64,000 bases of DNA from Mycolicibacterium porcinum (GTDB lineage: Bacteria; Actinomycetota; Actinomycetes; Mycobacteriales; Mycobacteriaceae), in assembly GCA_002086835.1 (NCBI GenBank), contig MVIG01000003.1, forward strand, positions 477,569 through 541,568, in the 5' to 3' direction. Below are positions 1-8,757 of this stretch, piece after piece. Within the stretch, counting starts at the first letter, position 1. Each line of letters begins with the position of its first letter. The notes under the pieces were generated by a model. It searched no databases. It was not told the DNA's origin and saw nothing but the letters and a program-made list of their open reading frames with translations. Both the position numbers and the translations under genes were made by a program.

Positions 1-388
1 ATGGCCGGGCCACCCAGTTGGGATTGGACACCACCTCGAACATCTTGACCTGTACCTCGTGGGGTCGATAACAGTCCCAGAACACCAGGGTCTGCGGTCG
101 CAGCTTCGCGGCAGCCGCGGCCAGACCGGGAGCCATCGACTCGTGCACCAGGCATGGCGCCCCGGGTGGATAGAGCCGCTGGCCGACGAAGTTGTCGCTC
201 GTCGCATACCGCAGGTCGATCACCGCATCCGGAACCACGGTGCGCACGTCGACCAGGCCGGCTTCGGCCTCGGGCCTGGCGGACGCCGTCGGCGCCGCGA
301 CCACCGGCACGGCGATTGCCGCGGCCGTCAGTACGGTGGCCGCCAACAGCCGTTTTCCTGCGGAAATGGCACTCTCTTCTTCAGGCAT
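1..388 (-). CDS. VanX-type D-alanyl-D-alanine dipeptidase, secreted (3' end outside window)
   Basis: The gene runs off the left edge; about 129 N-terminal residues are visible. An ATG at 388 opens a signal-peptide-like start: a Lys/Arg segment, a hydrophobic Ala/Val stretch near residues 14-34 and an Ala-Ser-Ala cleavage-type site near 37. Next come peptidase M15D hallmarks: DLRYATSDNFVGQ near residues 58-70, a conserved Cys-Leu-Val after a PPGAP turn, and WDCYRPHEVQ near 104-113, which contains the Arg of the VanX active site. The zinc-binding SxHxxG(x)D and ExxH motifs would lie beyond the window, so catalytic competence cannot be checked. The family cleaves D-Ala-D-Ala. In mycobacteria the export signal suggests turnover of cell-wall-derived dipeptide rather than vancomycin resistance. 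It is divergent from the molybdenum hydroxylase operon, with a 101-bp gap. Confidence 0.85.
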   Translation of the reverse strand, partial: MPEEESAISAGKRLLAATVLTAAAIAVPVVAAPTASARPEAEAGLVDVRTVVPDAVIDLRYATSDNFVGQRLYPPGAPCLVHESMAPGLAAAAAKLRPQTLVFWDCYRPHEVQVKMFEVVSNPNWVARP

Positions 389-489
389 ATTGCTTTCCGA
401 TGTACGATAACCACACTCTTGATACAACGCCGGATCCTCCGGCGGCCACTGCTTACGCGCAGAAGTAACCGACGGATTGGAGCGATCCT

Positions 490-2901
490 ATGGCGTCAGC
501 CGTACCGGAGACCGTCGCAACCCGCTATGCCGGCAGACGGGTCGAGCGGGTCGAAGACACCCGCCTGCTCACCGGACGCGGCACCTACGTCGACGACATC
601 AGCCGGCCCGGCATGCTGCACGCCTGCTTCGTCCGCAGCCCCTACGCGCACGCCAAGTTCACCGGCATCGACGCCACTGCGGCCCTGGCACTACCCGGGG
701 TGCACGCGGTGCTGACCGCGGCCGACCTGAACCCCGAGGTCAAGGAAGCCTGGCACGCCGTCGCGGGCAAGGACGTCCCCGACACCCCGCGGCCGCCGCT
801 GGCCGAGGGCGAGGTGAAGTTCGTCGGGGATCCGGTGGCCCTGGTCATCGCCGAGAGCCGCTACCTCGCCGAAGATGCCGTCGACCTGGTCGACGTCGAC
901 TACGAGCCGTTGCCCGCCATCGCCGACTTCCGGCAGGCACTGACCTCGGAGGTCTCCGTCCACGAGGCCTTCCCGGACAACAACGCCGGGGGCATGGCCG
1001 GCATGCCGCCGGACGAAGAGGTCTTCGGCTCCGCCGCGCATGTGGTGAAGGAGCACATCTATCAGCAGATGCACGTGCCAGTGCCGATCGAGTGCCGCGG
1101 CATGGTCACCGAGTGGTCGGCCACCTCGGGCGAGCTGACCATCTGGGCCTCCACCCAGACTCCGCACGAGCTGCGCGCGTTCGCGGCCCGGCTGCTCGGC
1201 ATCCCGGCTCAGCACGTGCGGGTCATCATGCGCGACACCGGCGGCGGATTCGGCCAGAAGGTCGTCCCGATGCGCGAGGACATGTGCATCATGCTCGCCG
1301 CGCGGAAGGTTGCTTCTGCGACGTCGAACGCGCGATCGGGCACGGCGTTGAAATGGATCGAGGACCGGCGCGAGAACCTGATGTCGGCCGGCCAGTCCCG
1401 CCACGTCGACGGCGACGTCCGCATGGCCTTCGACGAGGACGGCACCATCCTGGCCGCCGACATCGACTTCATCCAGGACGTGGGCGCGTACCCGACCCCG
1501 TATCCGGTGCTCACCACCGCGGCCATCGGCATGTTCTTCCCCGGCCCGTACCGGGTGCCCAAGGCCAGCTTCAACTACAAGACGGTGTTCTCCAACACCG
1601 CGGGCCTGCACGCCTACCGCGGGCCGTGGCAGTACGAAACCCTCACCCGCGAAATACTTCTCGACATCGCCGCGCGCAAGATGGGCATGGACCCCGTCGA
1701 GCTGCGGCGCAAGAATCTGCTCCGCCGCGACGAGATGCCGTACTTCAATCCCAACGGCATGCCCTATGACCACGTCGCCCCGATCGAGACCTTCGAGCAG
1801 GCCGTCAAGATCCTCGACCACGAGGGCTTCCGCAAGGAGCAGGCCGAGGCGCTGGCCCAGGGCCGCTATCTCGGCCTGGGCTTCTCGGCCTACATCGAGC
1901 CGACCGGCGCGGCCACCGGCCACCTGGCCAGTGAAGGCTGCACCATTCGGATGGAACCGACCGGCAAGATCAACGTGTACGTGAACGGTGGGTCGACCGG
2001 AAACAGCTTGGAAACCACCGTCATCCAGCTCACCGCCGACGTGTTGGGCGCCGACATCGACGATGTCGCCACCATCCAGGGCGACACTGCGGTGACGCCC
2101 TACGGCGCGGGTACCCAGGGCAGCCGCAGCGCCCCGATGACCGCGGGAGCGGTCAACGAGGCCGGCACCATCTTGCGCAAGCAGCTCGTCGCGATGGCCG
2201 CGGCCCGGCTTGAGGTCGAGGAATCGGAGATCGAACTCGGCGGGTCGAAGGCGATTGCACGCAACGATCCCGAAAAGAGCGTCAGTTTCGCCGATCTCGC
2301 CTTCCGCGCCCACTACGAGCCGCAGATGCTGCCACCGGGCATCTCGGCATCTCTGGAGGCCACTGCCCGCTACACCGCACCGCCGACCGCTCCGATCCAC
2401 TGGGCAAACGCCACCCACGCCTGCACGTGCGAGGTCGACGTGGTGACGGGACACGTCACCCTGACGCGCTACATCGTCAGCGAGGACGTCGGCCCGATGA
2501 TCAACCCCAACGTGGTCGAAGGCCAGATCGCCGGCGGCACGGTCCAGGGCATCGGCGGCGCGCTGTTGGAGAAGCTGTCCTACGACGACGCCGGAAACCC
2601 GTTGTCCTCAACATTTGTCGACTATCTGCTGCCCACTGCCACCGAGGTCCCGACGATCGAGTACGGCCACGTCGAGATCCCCGGTCCCGGTGTCGGCGGA
2701 TACAAGGGGGCGGGCGAGGGCGGCGCCATCGGCTCGACGCCCGCGGTGATCAACGCCGTGAACGACGCGTTGGCCCCGCTCGGCGTCACCTTGACCACAC
2801 TGCCCGCCACCCCGGCAGCCATCGTCGACGCCATCGAACAGGCGCAGGAAACCCCACTGCAGGAAGCCCGCTCACACAAACCACACGGAAGGGATCACTG
2901 A
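490..2901 (+). CDS. Molybdopterin-binding large subunit of a xanthine/CO-dehydrogenase-family hydroxylase (CoxL-like)
   Basis: 803 aa with the usual two-part architecture: an aldehyde oxidase a/b-hammerhead domain (about residues 15-135, beginning with RVERVEDTRLLTGRGTYVDD) and a large Mo-pterin domain. Family landmarks are GGGFGQK near residue 253 and a Gly-Ala-Gly-Glu-Gly near 740 carrying the catalytic Glu. The active-site loop reads AYRGPWQYE near residue 376. True CO dehydrogenases carry AYxCSFR and the form II group AYRGAGR, so this is not an aerobic CO dehydrogenase; the substrate is probably an aromatic or N-heterocycle or an aldehyde, but is unknown. It is the first gene of an L-G-M-S operon, two bases before coxG. 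No pterin chaperone (CoxD/CoxF/XdhC type) is adjacent. Confidence 0.9.
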   Translation: MASAVPETVATRYAGRRVERVEDTRLLTGRGTYVDDISRPGMLHACFVRSPYAHAKFTGIDATAALALPGVHAVLTAADLNPEVKEAWHAVAGKDVPDTPRPPLAEGEVKFVGDPVALVIAESRYLAEDAVDLVDVDYEPLPAIADFRQALTSEVSVHEAFPDNNAGGMAGMPPDEEVFGSAAHVVKEHIYQQMHVPVPIECRGMVTEWSATSGELTIWASTQTPHELRAFAARLLGIPAQHVRVIMRDTGGGFGQKVVPMREDMCIMLAARKVASATSNARSGTALKWIEDRRENLMSAGQSRHVDGDVRMAFDEDGTILAADIDFIQDVGAYPTPYPVLTTAAIGMFFPGPYRVPKASFNYKTVFSNTAGLHAYRGPWQYETLTREILLDIAARKMGMDPVELRRKNLLRRDEMPYFNPNGMPYDHVAPIETFEQAVKILDHEGFRKEQAEALAQGRYLGLGFSAYIEPTGAATGHLASEGCTIRMEPTGKINVYVNGGSTGNSLETTVIQLTADVLGADIDDVATIQGDTAVTPYGAGTQGSRSAPMTAGAVNEAGTILRKQLVAMAAARLEVEESEIELGGSKAIARNDPEKSVSFADLAFRAHYEPQMLPPGISASLEATARYTAPPTAPIHWANATHACTCEVDVVTGHVTLTRYIVSEDVGPMINPNVVEGQIAGGTVQGIGGALLEKLSYDDAGNPLSSTFVDYLLPTATEVPTIEYGHVEIPGPGVGGYKGAGEGGAIGSTPAVINAVNDALAPLGVTLTTLPATPAAIVDAIEQAQETPLQEARSHKPHGRDH

Positions 2902-2903
2902 TC

Positions 2904-3608
2904 GTGGAGCTCAACAATGAATTCCGGGTCGCGGTACCTGCGACGAGAACCTGGGAGGTGCTCACCGACGTCGAACGCGTCGCACCGTGCCTGCCCGGCG
3001 CCACCCTGCTCAGCGTCGACGGCGACGATTTCACCGGAGCGGTCAAGGTGAAGGTCGGCCCGATCACGGTGTCCTACAAGGGCGATGCGACGTTCCAGGA
3101 GAAGGACGCGGCGGCGCAGCGGGTGGTGCTCAAGGCCAACGGCAAGGAGACCCGCGGCAACGGCACCGCCTCGGCGATCGTGACGGCCCAACTGAAGGAC
3201 GAGGGCGCTGACTCCACGCTGGTTGTGGTGACCACCGATCTGGCCATCTCCGGCAAGGCCGCGCAGTTCGGCCGCGGTGTGCTCGCCGACGTGGCCGGCA
3301 GCCTGATCGACCAGTTCGCCAAGAGTCTGGAAGCCGAACTTCTCGGAGAAACCACATCGGCGGCGGAAACCGGCTCCGCCGCAACGGGAGCCGAGCAGCC
3401 CCCTCAGGAGGCCGCCCCGATCAACGCGCTCGCCCTGGCCAAGGTGATGGCGGTTCCGATGGCCAAGCGCTTCGCCCCCGCCATCGGCGCGGTCGCGGCA
3501 GCAGGCGTGCTCGGCTTCCTGGTCGGCCGGGCCGGGCGTGGCAAGCGTCAGAACACCGGGCTGAGCACCGAGGACCTGCAGGCGGCACTGCTGCGGTTGG
3601 TGTCATGA
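2904..3608 (+). CDS. CoxG-like SRPBCC-domain protein (carbon monoxide dehydrogenase subunit G family)
   Basis: 234 aa from a GTG two bases after the large-subunit stop. Residues 1-150 form the CoxG/SRPBCC fold: VELNNEFRV start, PGATLLSVDGDDFTGAVKVKVGP, then a GKAAQFGRGVLADV helix near 115-128. A low-complexity Ala/Glu/Thr linker follows, then a hydrophobic helix near 190-210 (AIGAVAAAGVLGFLVGRAG) flanked by Arg/Lys, which would anchor it in the membrane. In Oligotropha-type systems CoxG recruits the enzyme to the membrane; that role is inferred by family. It overlaps the FAD-subunit gene by ATGA. A longer in-frame reading begins upstream inside the large-subunit gene, but that part is out-of-frame Arg-rich noise. 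Confidence 0.88.
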   Translation: MELNNEFRVAVPATRTWEVLTDVERVAPCLPGATLLSVDGDDFTGAVKVKVGPITVSYKGDATFQEKDAAAQRVVLKANGKETRGNGTASAIVTAQLKDEGADSTLVVVTTDLAISGKAAQFGRGVLADVAGSLIDQFAKSLEAELLGETTSAAETGSAATGAEQPPQEAAPINALALAKVMAVPMAKRFAPAIGAVAAAGVLGFLVGRAGRGKRQNTGLSTEDLQAALLRLVS

Positions 3609-4489
3609 AGCCCGCCCCCTTCGCATATCACCGGCCCGCCACGGTCACCGAGGCGGTGACCATGCTCGGCGAGTACGGCGAGGATGCCAAGATCCTGGCC
3701 GGCGGCCAGAGCCTGGTGCCGATGCTGGCCATGCGGCTGACGCACTTCGACAACCTGATCGACATCTCGCGACTGGCTGAGCTGAACGACATCGCCCTGC
3801 AGGGCAACGAGATCCGGATCGGCGCGGCCACTCCGCACGCCATGGTGGGGCTGGACGACGAGATCGCCGACTCGGTGCCGCTACTGACCCTCGCCACGCC
3901 GCACATCGGCCATTTCCAGATCCGCAGCCGCGGCACCCTCGGCGGCGCGATCGCGCACGCCGATCCGGCAGCCGAGTACGCGGCCGTCGCACTGGCGCTC
4001 GACGCGACCATCGAGGCCACCTCGGCGCGGGGAACCCGTCAGATCCCCGCCGCCGAATTCTTCACCGGCCTGTGGGAGACCGCGCTGGCCCCCGACGAGA
4101 TGCTGACCGCCGTGCGCTTCCCGGTGGCGACGGGGCGCAGCGGGTTCGGGATCGCCGAGTTCGCCAGGCGCCACGGCGATTTCGCGATCGCCGGCGCGGT
4201 GGTCGGATTCGAACTCGACGAGGACGACCGGATCACCCGCTGCGGCATCGGCCTGCTGGGCCTCGGCTCCACCCCGCTGCGGGCCACCCCGGCCGAGTCG
4301 GCGGTTATCGGTACCCCGATCGGCGGGATCAGCGCCGACGAGATCGGCAGGCTGGCACTGTCCGAGCTCACCGACATTCCCTCCGATCTGCAGGGCTCGG
4401 CGTCGTACCGGGCCAGGGTCGGAGCCGCCATGGTTTCCCGCGCCTGGACCCAGGCAACCACGCACGCCGAGGAGGCCCTCAATGCATGA
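3605..4489 (+). CDS. FAD-binding medium subunit of the molybdenum hydroxylase (CoxM-like)
   Basis: 294 aa. The N-terminal FAD-binding PCMH-type domain shows the two FAD signatures: LAGGQSLVPML near residues 31-41, and RSRGTLGGAIAHADPAAE near 106-123. The C-terminal CO_deh_flav_C domain starts near 180 (FAIAGAVVGFEL). Length and layout match CoxM/XdhB medium subunits, which pass electrons from the 2Fe-2S subunit to FAD. It is translationally coupled to both neighbours, with ATGA overlapping coxG and an 8-bp overlap with the small subunit. It should act only as part of the L-M-S complex. Confidence 0.93.
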   Translation: MKPAPFAYHRPATVTEAVTMLGEYGEDAKILAGGQSLVPMLAMRLTHFDNLIDISRLAELNDIALQGNEIRIGAATPHAMVGLDDEIADSVPLLTLATPHIGHFQIRSRGTLGGAIAHADPAAEYAAVALALDATIEATSARGTRQIPAAEFFTGLWETALAPDEMLTAVRFPVATGRSGFGIAEFARRHGDFAIAGAVVGFELDEDDRITRCGIGLLGLGSTPLRATPAESAVIGTPIGGISADEIGRLALSELTDIPSDLQGSASYRARVGAAMVSRAWTQATTHAEEALNA

Positions 4490-4979
4490 ACTGCCGGTTG
4501 CGGTTTCGGTCAACGGGCGGGACTACCGGGGCGTGGTCGAGCCGCGCGTCACACTGGCGGATTTCCTCCGGGACAACTGCGGTCTCACCGGGACCCACCT
4601 CGGCTGCGAGCACGGTGCCTGCGGCGCCTGCACAGTGATGCTGGACGGGCAAGCGGTCCGGTCGTGCCTGGTGTTCGCCGTTCAGGTGGACGGTCAGGAA
4701 GTGACGACGGTCGAGGGCATCGCCGGCCCGGACGGCGAGCTGTCTCCGGTCCAGGCCGCGCTCAAGGAGTGCCACGGCCTGCAATGCGGCTTCTGCACAC
4801 CGGGATTCGTCACGTCGATCACCGCGATGCTGCGCGACAACCCGAACCCCACCGATGCGGAGATCCGCGAGGGGCTTTCGGGCAACTTCTGCCGCTGCAC
4901 CGGATACCAGGGGATCGTGAACGCCGTGCACCGGGTCTGCGAACACACCGACGAGCTCAAGCCCCTAGGTCAGCAATAA
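4482..4979 (+). CDS. [2Fe-2S] small subunit of the molybdenum hydroxylase (CoxS-like)
   Basis: 165 aa. All eight cluster ligands are present. The plant-type N-terminal cluster uses Cys42, Cys47, Cys50 and Cys62 (GCEHGACGAC...SC). The C-terminal four-helix cluster uses Cys102, Cys105, Cys137 and Cys139 (CGFC...CRC). It carries electrons from the Mo-pterin to FAD. It is the last gene of the operon. Its 3' end overlaps the 3' end of the convergent DUF1905 gene by 23 bp, with no hairpin terminator between them. Confidence 0.94.
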   Translation: MHELPVAVSVNGRDYRGVVEPRVTLADFLRDNCGLTGTHLGCEHGACGACTVMLDGQAVRSCLVFAVQVDGQEVTTVEGIAGPDGELSPVQAALKECHGLQCGFCTPGFVTSITAMLRDNPNPTDAEIREGLSGNFCRCTGYQGIVNAVHRVCEHTDELKPLGQQ

Positions 4980-5391
4980 CTTTCGCGATGCGACGGGCCC
5001 GGGTCTCAGCGGCCTTGGCCCCTTCCACCTGAGTGACGTGCGCCTTCTGCCTGCTGTAGGACAGGCGCTCCCAGTGCGCGGCTGCACCCGGTGCCCCGTC
5101 GAGGGCGGCCCGCAGATCGTCGGGCACTGTCACGGTGCGTGGCTCGGTGTCGACGGTCAGCTCCACGTCGATGGCATCGCCCCCACCGATGCCCGACTCC
5201 CTGCGGCGCTCGGCGCTGAACGGGATCAGGAACTTGCCGCCCATCGGCGCGATCGTCGAGCGGTACCGGTAGCCGTTCACATCGACCACCACGGCCGGGC
5301 GCTTACCCGCCGCCAGTGCCTCCACCACCTCGGCGGGAACTTCGATGCCGGTGTTGTTGCCGTCCTGGAACATCACTGTCGAGAATTTCAT
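4957..5391 (-). CDS. DUF1905 / YdeI-OmpD-associated domain protein
   Basis: 144 aa. The start is the ATG at 5391, chosen because GGGAGGG sits 4-10 bases upstream; the frame stays open further but without a ribosome site. Residues 1-90 match DUF1905, a small beta-barrel (KFSTVMFQ..., then GYRYRSTIAPMGGKFLIPFSAERR). The C-terminal part (VPDDLRAALDG...HWERLSYSRQKAHVTQVEGAK...R...K) is the YdeI/OmpD-associated (bacteriocin-protection) helix motif. Its biochemical function is not established. It is divergent from the dehydrogenase at 5432 with only 40 bp between starts, so the two must share a very compact promoter region. Confidence 0.85.
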   Translation of the reverse strand: MKFSTVMFQDGNNTGIEVPAEVVEALAAGKRPAVVVDVNGYRYRSTIAPMGGKFLIPFSAERRRESGIGGGDAIDVELTVDTEPRTVTVPDDLRAALDGAPGAAAHWERLSYSRQKAHVTQVEGAKAAETRARRIAKVIADLGA

Positions 5392-5431
5392 CGTCCCTCC
5401 CGTCGCCAACGTAGTCGGTAAAAGTGGTGGT

Positions 5432-6319
5432 ATGAAGATCGGATTCGTCGGCCTGGGCAACATGGGCGCGGCCATGGCCGCCAACCTGCTCACGGCCGGA
5501 CACGAGGTCACCGCGTACAACCGCTCCCCCGACAAGGTGACCGCGCTGGTCGCCCAGGGAGCCCGCCCGGCAGCCTCGGTTGCCGACGCCTGCCGGGGCG
5601 ACGTCGTCGTCACCATGCTGGCCAACGACGAAGCGGTCCGCGCCGTCACATTCGGGGACGACGGCATCGTCTCCTCGCTGTCTCAAGGCGCGGTCCATGT
5701 CTCGTCGTCGACGATCAGTGTCGCCCTGGCCGACCAGCTCACCGCGGCCCACGGCGATGCCGGCCAGGGTTTCGTCGCCGCCCCGGTGTTCGGCCGGCCC
5801 GAGGCGGCCGCGGCAGCCAAGTTGTTCGTGGTCGCGGCCGGTTCCCCGACCACCCTGGAGGTGGTGACCCCGGTGTTCGAGGCGATAGGGCAGCGCACCT
5901 TCGTCCTCGGCGAGGCGCCCCGTGCCGCGAACCTGGTGAAGATCAGCGGCAACTTCTTGATCGCCTCGGTGATCGAATCGCTCGGCGAGGCAATGGCTCT
6001 CGTGGGCAAGGCAGGGGTGGACAAGCAGCAGTACCTGGACCTGCTGACCTCGACGTTGTTCGACGCCCCGGTGTACCGCACCTACGGCGGGCTGCTGGCC
6101 CGTGAGGAGTTCAGCCCGGCCGGCTTCGCCGCCACGCTCGGCCTCAAGGACGTCAAGCTGGCGCTGAGCGCAGGCGAGGAACTCCAGGTGCCGCTGCCCG
6201 TCGGGAGCCTGCTGCGGGACCGTTTCCTCACGCTGCTGGCCACCGGCGGTGGCGATCTGGACTGGTCAGCAGCGGGCGCGCTGAGCACGTGGGAGGCCGG
6301 AGGCGAGCACCCGGCCTAG
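5432..6319 (+). CDS. NAD(P)-dependent beta-hydroxyacid dehydrogenase (3-hydroxyisobutyrate dehydrogenase family)
   Basis: 295 aa, the usual family length. The N-terminal Rossmann motif is IGFVGLGNMGAAMAANLL (residues 3-20). The substrate-loop region HVSSSTISVALADQL near 90-104 replaces the classical DAPVSGG segment, with VAAPVFGRPEAAAAAKL following. The catalytic Lys motif lies near 170 (NLVKISGNFLIAS: Lys in G-N-x-x-x-K-type context). The second NAD_binding_11 helical domain continues to the end. Such enzymes oxidise short beta-hydroxyacids or reduce succinic semialdehyde-type substrates; the exact substrate cannot be told. It ends 7 bp from the convergent SDR. Confidence 0.85.
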   Translation: MKIGFVGLGNMGAAMAANLLTAGHEVTAYNRSPDKVTALVAQGARPAASVADACRGDVVVTMLANDEAVRAVTFGDDGIVSSLSQGAVHVSSSTISVALADQLTAAHGDAGQGFVAAPVFGRPEAAAAAKLFVVAAGSPTTLEVVTPVFEAIGQRTFVLGEAPRAANLVKISGNFLIASVIESLGEAMALVGKAGVDKQQYLDLLTSTLFDAPVYRTYGGLLAREEFSPAGFAATLGLKDVKLALSAGEELQVPLPVGSLLRDRFLTLLATGGGDLDWSAAGALSTWEAGGEHPA

Positions 6320-6326
6320 CACACGT

Positions 6327-7169
6327 CTACTCGCTCGGGACGACTCCACGGAGGCCGTCGACGCCGTACAGCGGTTCCAGCATCCCGGAGATGTCGGGGC
6401 CGCGGCGCAGGCTGTGGCCGCCGTCGACACCGATGGACTGGCCGGTGATCCAGCCCGCGGCGTCGCTGAGCAGGAACACCGCGAGGTTGGCGATGTCCTC
6501 GACCTCACCGAACCGCGGCATCGGGGTGCAGGCCTTGTAGTCGTCGCTGGCCGCCGGCAGTTCGAAGACCGGGCCGACCATCTCCGTCCGGGTCAACCCG
6601 GGCCGGATGCTGTTGAACCGCACCGAGGACGGTCCCATCTCGTCGGCGGCCAGTTTGAGCAGATGGTCGAACGCCGCCTTGCTGACGCCGTACGCGCCGA
6701 ACCAGCGGTGGGTGTTGGTGGAGGCGATCGACGAGATGCCGACGAACGAGCCGCCGCCGGCGCGGACCATCTCCCGGCCGGCGTGCTTGATGAGGTACAT
6801 CGTTCCATTGACGTTCAGATCGACGGTCTGGCGCCACAGTTCGGAGTCGATCTGGGTGATCGGACCGATCGTCAGCGAACCACCGGCGCTGTGCACCACA
6901 CCGTGCAGTTGGCCGTTCCAGGCGGTCGCCACGTCGACTGCGCGGCGGACCTCGTCCTCGTTAGTGACGTCGGCAGGCTCGTAGCGCACCGATCCGGGGC
7001 CCTGGGTGCCGAGCTCGTCGGCCGCGGCGCTCAACTTGTCGGCGTTGCGCCCGATCAGCAGGGCGTTACCTCCGGCGGCGACGATGGCGGCCGCGGCACC
7101 CTTGCCGATTCCGCTACCGCCACCGGTGACCAGATAAGTTCGACCCTCTAACGAAATCTGCATGGTCAT
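6327..7169 (-). CDS. Short-chain dehydrogenase/reductase
   Basis: 280 aa, classical SDR. TGGGSGIGKG near residue 15 binds NAD(P). NxxG-type HSAGG lies near 92, the catalytic Ser is in VGISSIAS near 143, and the YGVSK catalytic pair near 157-161. The C-terminus GWITGQSIGVDGG is standard. Two in-frame ATGs open it (7169 and 7163). The first overlaps the hydratase stop as ATGA, which argues for translational coupling and sets the start. With the enoyl-CoA hydratase it makes a two-gene operon typical of beta-oxidation of an acyl-CoA. In M. tuberculosis, peroxisomal 2,4-dienoyl-CoA reductase-like SDRs have this form; the substrate here is unknown. Confidence 0.88.
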   Translation of the reverse strand: MTMQISLEGRTYLVTGGGSGIGKGAAAAIVAAGGNALLIGRNADKLSAAADELGTQGPGSVRYEPADVTNEDEVRRAVDVATAWNGQLHGVVHSAGGSLTIGPITQIDSELWRQTVDLNVNGTMYLIKHAGREMVRAGGGSFVGISSIASTNTHRWFGAYGVSKAAFDHLLKLAADEMGPSSVRFNSIRPGLTRTEMVGPVFELPAASDDYKACTPMPRFGEVEDIANLAVFLLSDAAGWITGQSIGVDGGHSLRRGPDISGMLEPLYGVDGLRGVVPSE

Positions 7170-8074
7170 GGTGTATCACGCCGGGCGGGCTTGGGAGCGC
7201 CGAGCGTCCGCCAGTCGGGAACATCGGGCGGCATGCCCACCGGCCAGCGGTTCTCGTTGGCGGACGCCCAGTGTGCGTGCCCGAGTTCGTGGATGTGGAA
7301 GGCATGTCGCAGCGCCTCGGTGAAGCCCATCGCGTCGCTGGCCGCGTTGACGGAATCCTTGACCAGCAGGGCCGCCATCGTCGGCCGCTCGGCGATGCGC
7401 CGGGCGAATTCCAGTGTCTTGTCTTCGAGTTCGTCGCGCGCGAACACCTTGGACACCATGCCCAGCCGGTACGCCTCATCGGCATCGATCGAATCTCCGG
7501 TCAGCAGTAGCTCTTTGGCCTTGCGGGCGCCGAACTCCCACGGGTGGGCGTAGTACTCGACACCGGGCATACCCATCCGCACCCCGACCACGTCGCTGAA
7601 CTTGGCGTCGTCGGCGGCGACGATCAGGTCGCAGGCCCAGATCAGCATCAGGGCCGCCGAGATCGCATTGCCCTGCACCTGGGCGATGGTGATCTTGCGC
7701 AGATCACGCCAACGCCGGGTGTTCTCGAAGTAGAAGTGCCACTCCTGCAGATAGGTGCGCTCGGTGATGCCGGAGGCGGTGGCACCGTGGGTGCGGAAGG
7801 TCGGGTGCTGGGTCGGTCCCGGCTGCCGCTCGGCCAGTGCCGCTTCGGAACCGAGGTCATGACCCGCCGAGAAGTTCTTCCCACGCGCGGCCAGGATCAC
7901 CACACGGACCGCGTCATCGGCCTCAGCCCGCCCGAACGCCTCGTCGAGCTCTACCAGCAGCGTCCGGGACTGGGCGTTCTGGGCCTCCGGGCGGTTCAGC
8001 CAGATCCGGGCGATGCGTCCGTCGTCGAGTGTCTCGTACTCGACCTGGCGGGCTGTGTCGTCAGGACTGACCAT
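7166..8074 (-). CDS. Enoyl-CoA hydratase/isomerase family protein
   Basis: 302 aa, crotonase fold. RIWLNRPEAQNAQ near residue 25, the oxyanion-hole segment GKNFSAGHDLGSE near 69-81, and VQGNAISAALMLIWACDLIVAADDAKFSD near 131-160. The usual catalytic Glu pair of hydratases is not obvious: position 1 falls in LMLIWACD and position 2 in MPGVEYYAHPWEFG, so it may be an atypical crotonase (isomerase or C-C hydrolase) rather than a true hydratase. A long insertion (about residues 85-115) carries a YLQEWHFYFENTRRWRD segment seen in mycobacterial EchA paralogues. First gene of the operon with the SDR; the promoter must lie in 8075-8335. Confidence 0.82.
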   Translation of the reverse strand: MVSPDDTARQVEYETLDDGRIARIWLNRPEAQNAQSRTLLVELDEAFGRAEADDAVRVVILAARGKNFSAGHDLGSEAALAERQPGPTQHPTFRTHGATASGITERTYLQEWHFYFENTRRWRDLRKITIAQVQGNAISAALMLIWACDLIVAADDAKFSDVVGVRMGMPGVEYYAHPWEFGARKAKELLLTGDSIDADEAYRLGMVSKVFARDELEDKTLEFARRIAERPTMAALLVKDSVNAASDAMGFTEALRHAFHIHELGHAHWASANENRWPVGMPPDVPDWRTLGAPKPARRDTP

Positions 8075-8335
8075 TGCGGACCACCTTTTAGGCAGGGTAA
8101 GTAAGTTACAGAGTGCACATTACGTGTATCACGCAACCGGACTCACACCGGGATCACAGCTATCGCGCAGGCGCTTCACAGCATTCGCTGGACACGCGTC
8201 GGGACCATGTCAGACTCGCGGCCATTTTTCCTAGTAGAGCGTAGAATGCCAGTGAGGGACGGGATCTTTTTCAACCGCCACCGAACCACCGCGGCCGGGT
8301 ATTCAGCAAACGTTTCAAGGCCCCCGAGAGAAAGC

Positions 8336-8725
8336 ATGGCAATGGCCATCTCCCCGCTTTTCATCCGCCGCTTCGCCGTCGCGGCAGGCATCGCCGCAAC
8401 CATCGCCGCAGCACCCGTCCTGACGGTGTTGTCGACACCGTCCCAGTCGCTGGCCGCGTGCCCCAACGGGGAGACCGAGGACACCTTCACCAACGTGTGC
8501 GTCCCCGACATCGTGCCCAACTCCCCGGGGAACTTCAGCAGCGCCGCAGGTAATCCGGATCTGCCTGCGGTGAACGCGCCGGATGGCGGCGGCTCCATCC
8601 CCTGCACCGGCGCGAACTCCGGGCAGTGCATCGGGTTGGCCGAGGAACAGCAGGCTGAGGGCCCCGAGCCCGTTCCACAGTCGACCGTCGGCAGCAGCCC
8701 GACGGTGCACGGTTCGATCGGCTGA
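8336..8725 (+). CDS. Small secreted Cys-containing protein, tandem paralogue 1 (Ibp1-like)
   Basis: 129 aa. Start ATG at 8336 with a GAGAGAAAG ribosome-site-like run just upstream; the frame is open further 5' but that part shows no coding features. A signal peptide covers about residues 1-40 (FIRR n-region, Ala/Ile/Val core, Ser-Leu-Ala-Ala cleavage). The mature part is Pro/Asn/Gly-rich with CPNGETEDTFTNVCVPDIVPNSP, NPDLPAVN, GGGSIPCTGANSGQCIGLAEE and the tail STVGSSPTVHGSIG. The four Cys would form two disulfides. I recall this mycobacterial family being labelled intersectin-EH-binding protein Ibp1 in databases; that name says little about function. It is closest to paralogue 3 in its tail. 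Confidence 0.85.
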   Translation: MAMAISPLFIRRFAVAAGIAATIAAAPVLTVLSTPSQSLAACPNGETEDTFTNVCVPDIVPNSPGNFSSAAGNPDLPAVNAPDGGGSIPCTGANSGQCIGLAEEQQAEGPEPVPQSTVGSSPTVHGSIG

Positions 8726-8757
8726 CACAGCCACACCGCAGAGACCACACAGTGAAC

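Noticed and set aside
691-2454. 587-codon open frame antisense to the molybdenum hydroxylase large subunit
   Set aside because: It is rich in Arg, Gly, His and Val as expected from the complement of a GC-rich gene, has no domain motif, and the plus-strand frame is a clear enzyme.
490-2901. Calling the operon an aerobic CO dehydrogenase
   Set aside because: The active-site loop lacks the Cys-Ser-Phe-Arg element of true CO dehydrogenases.
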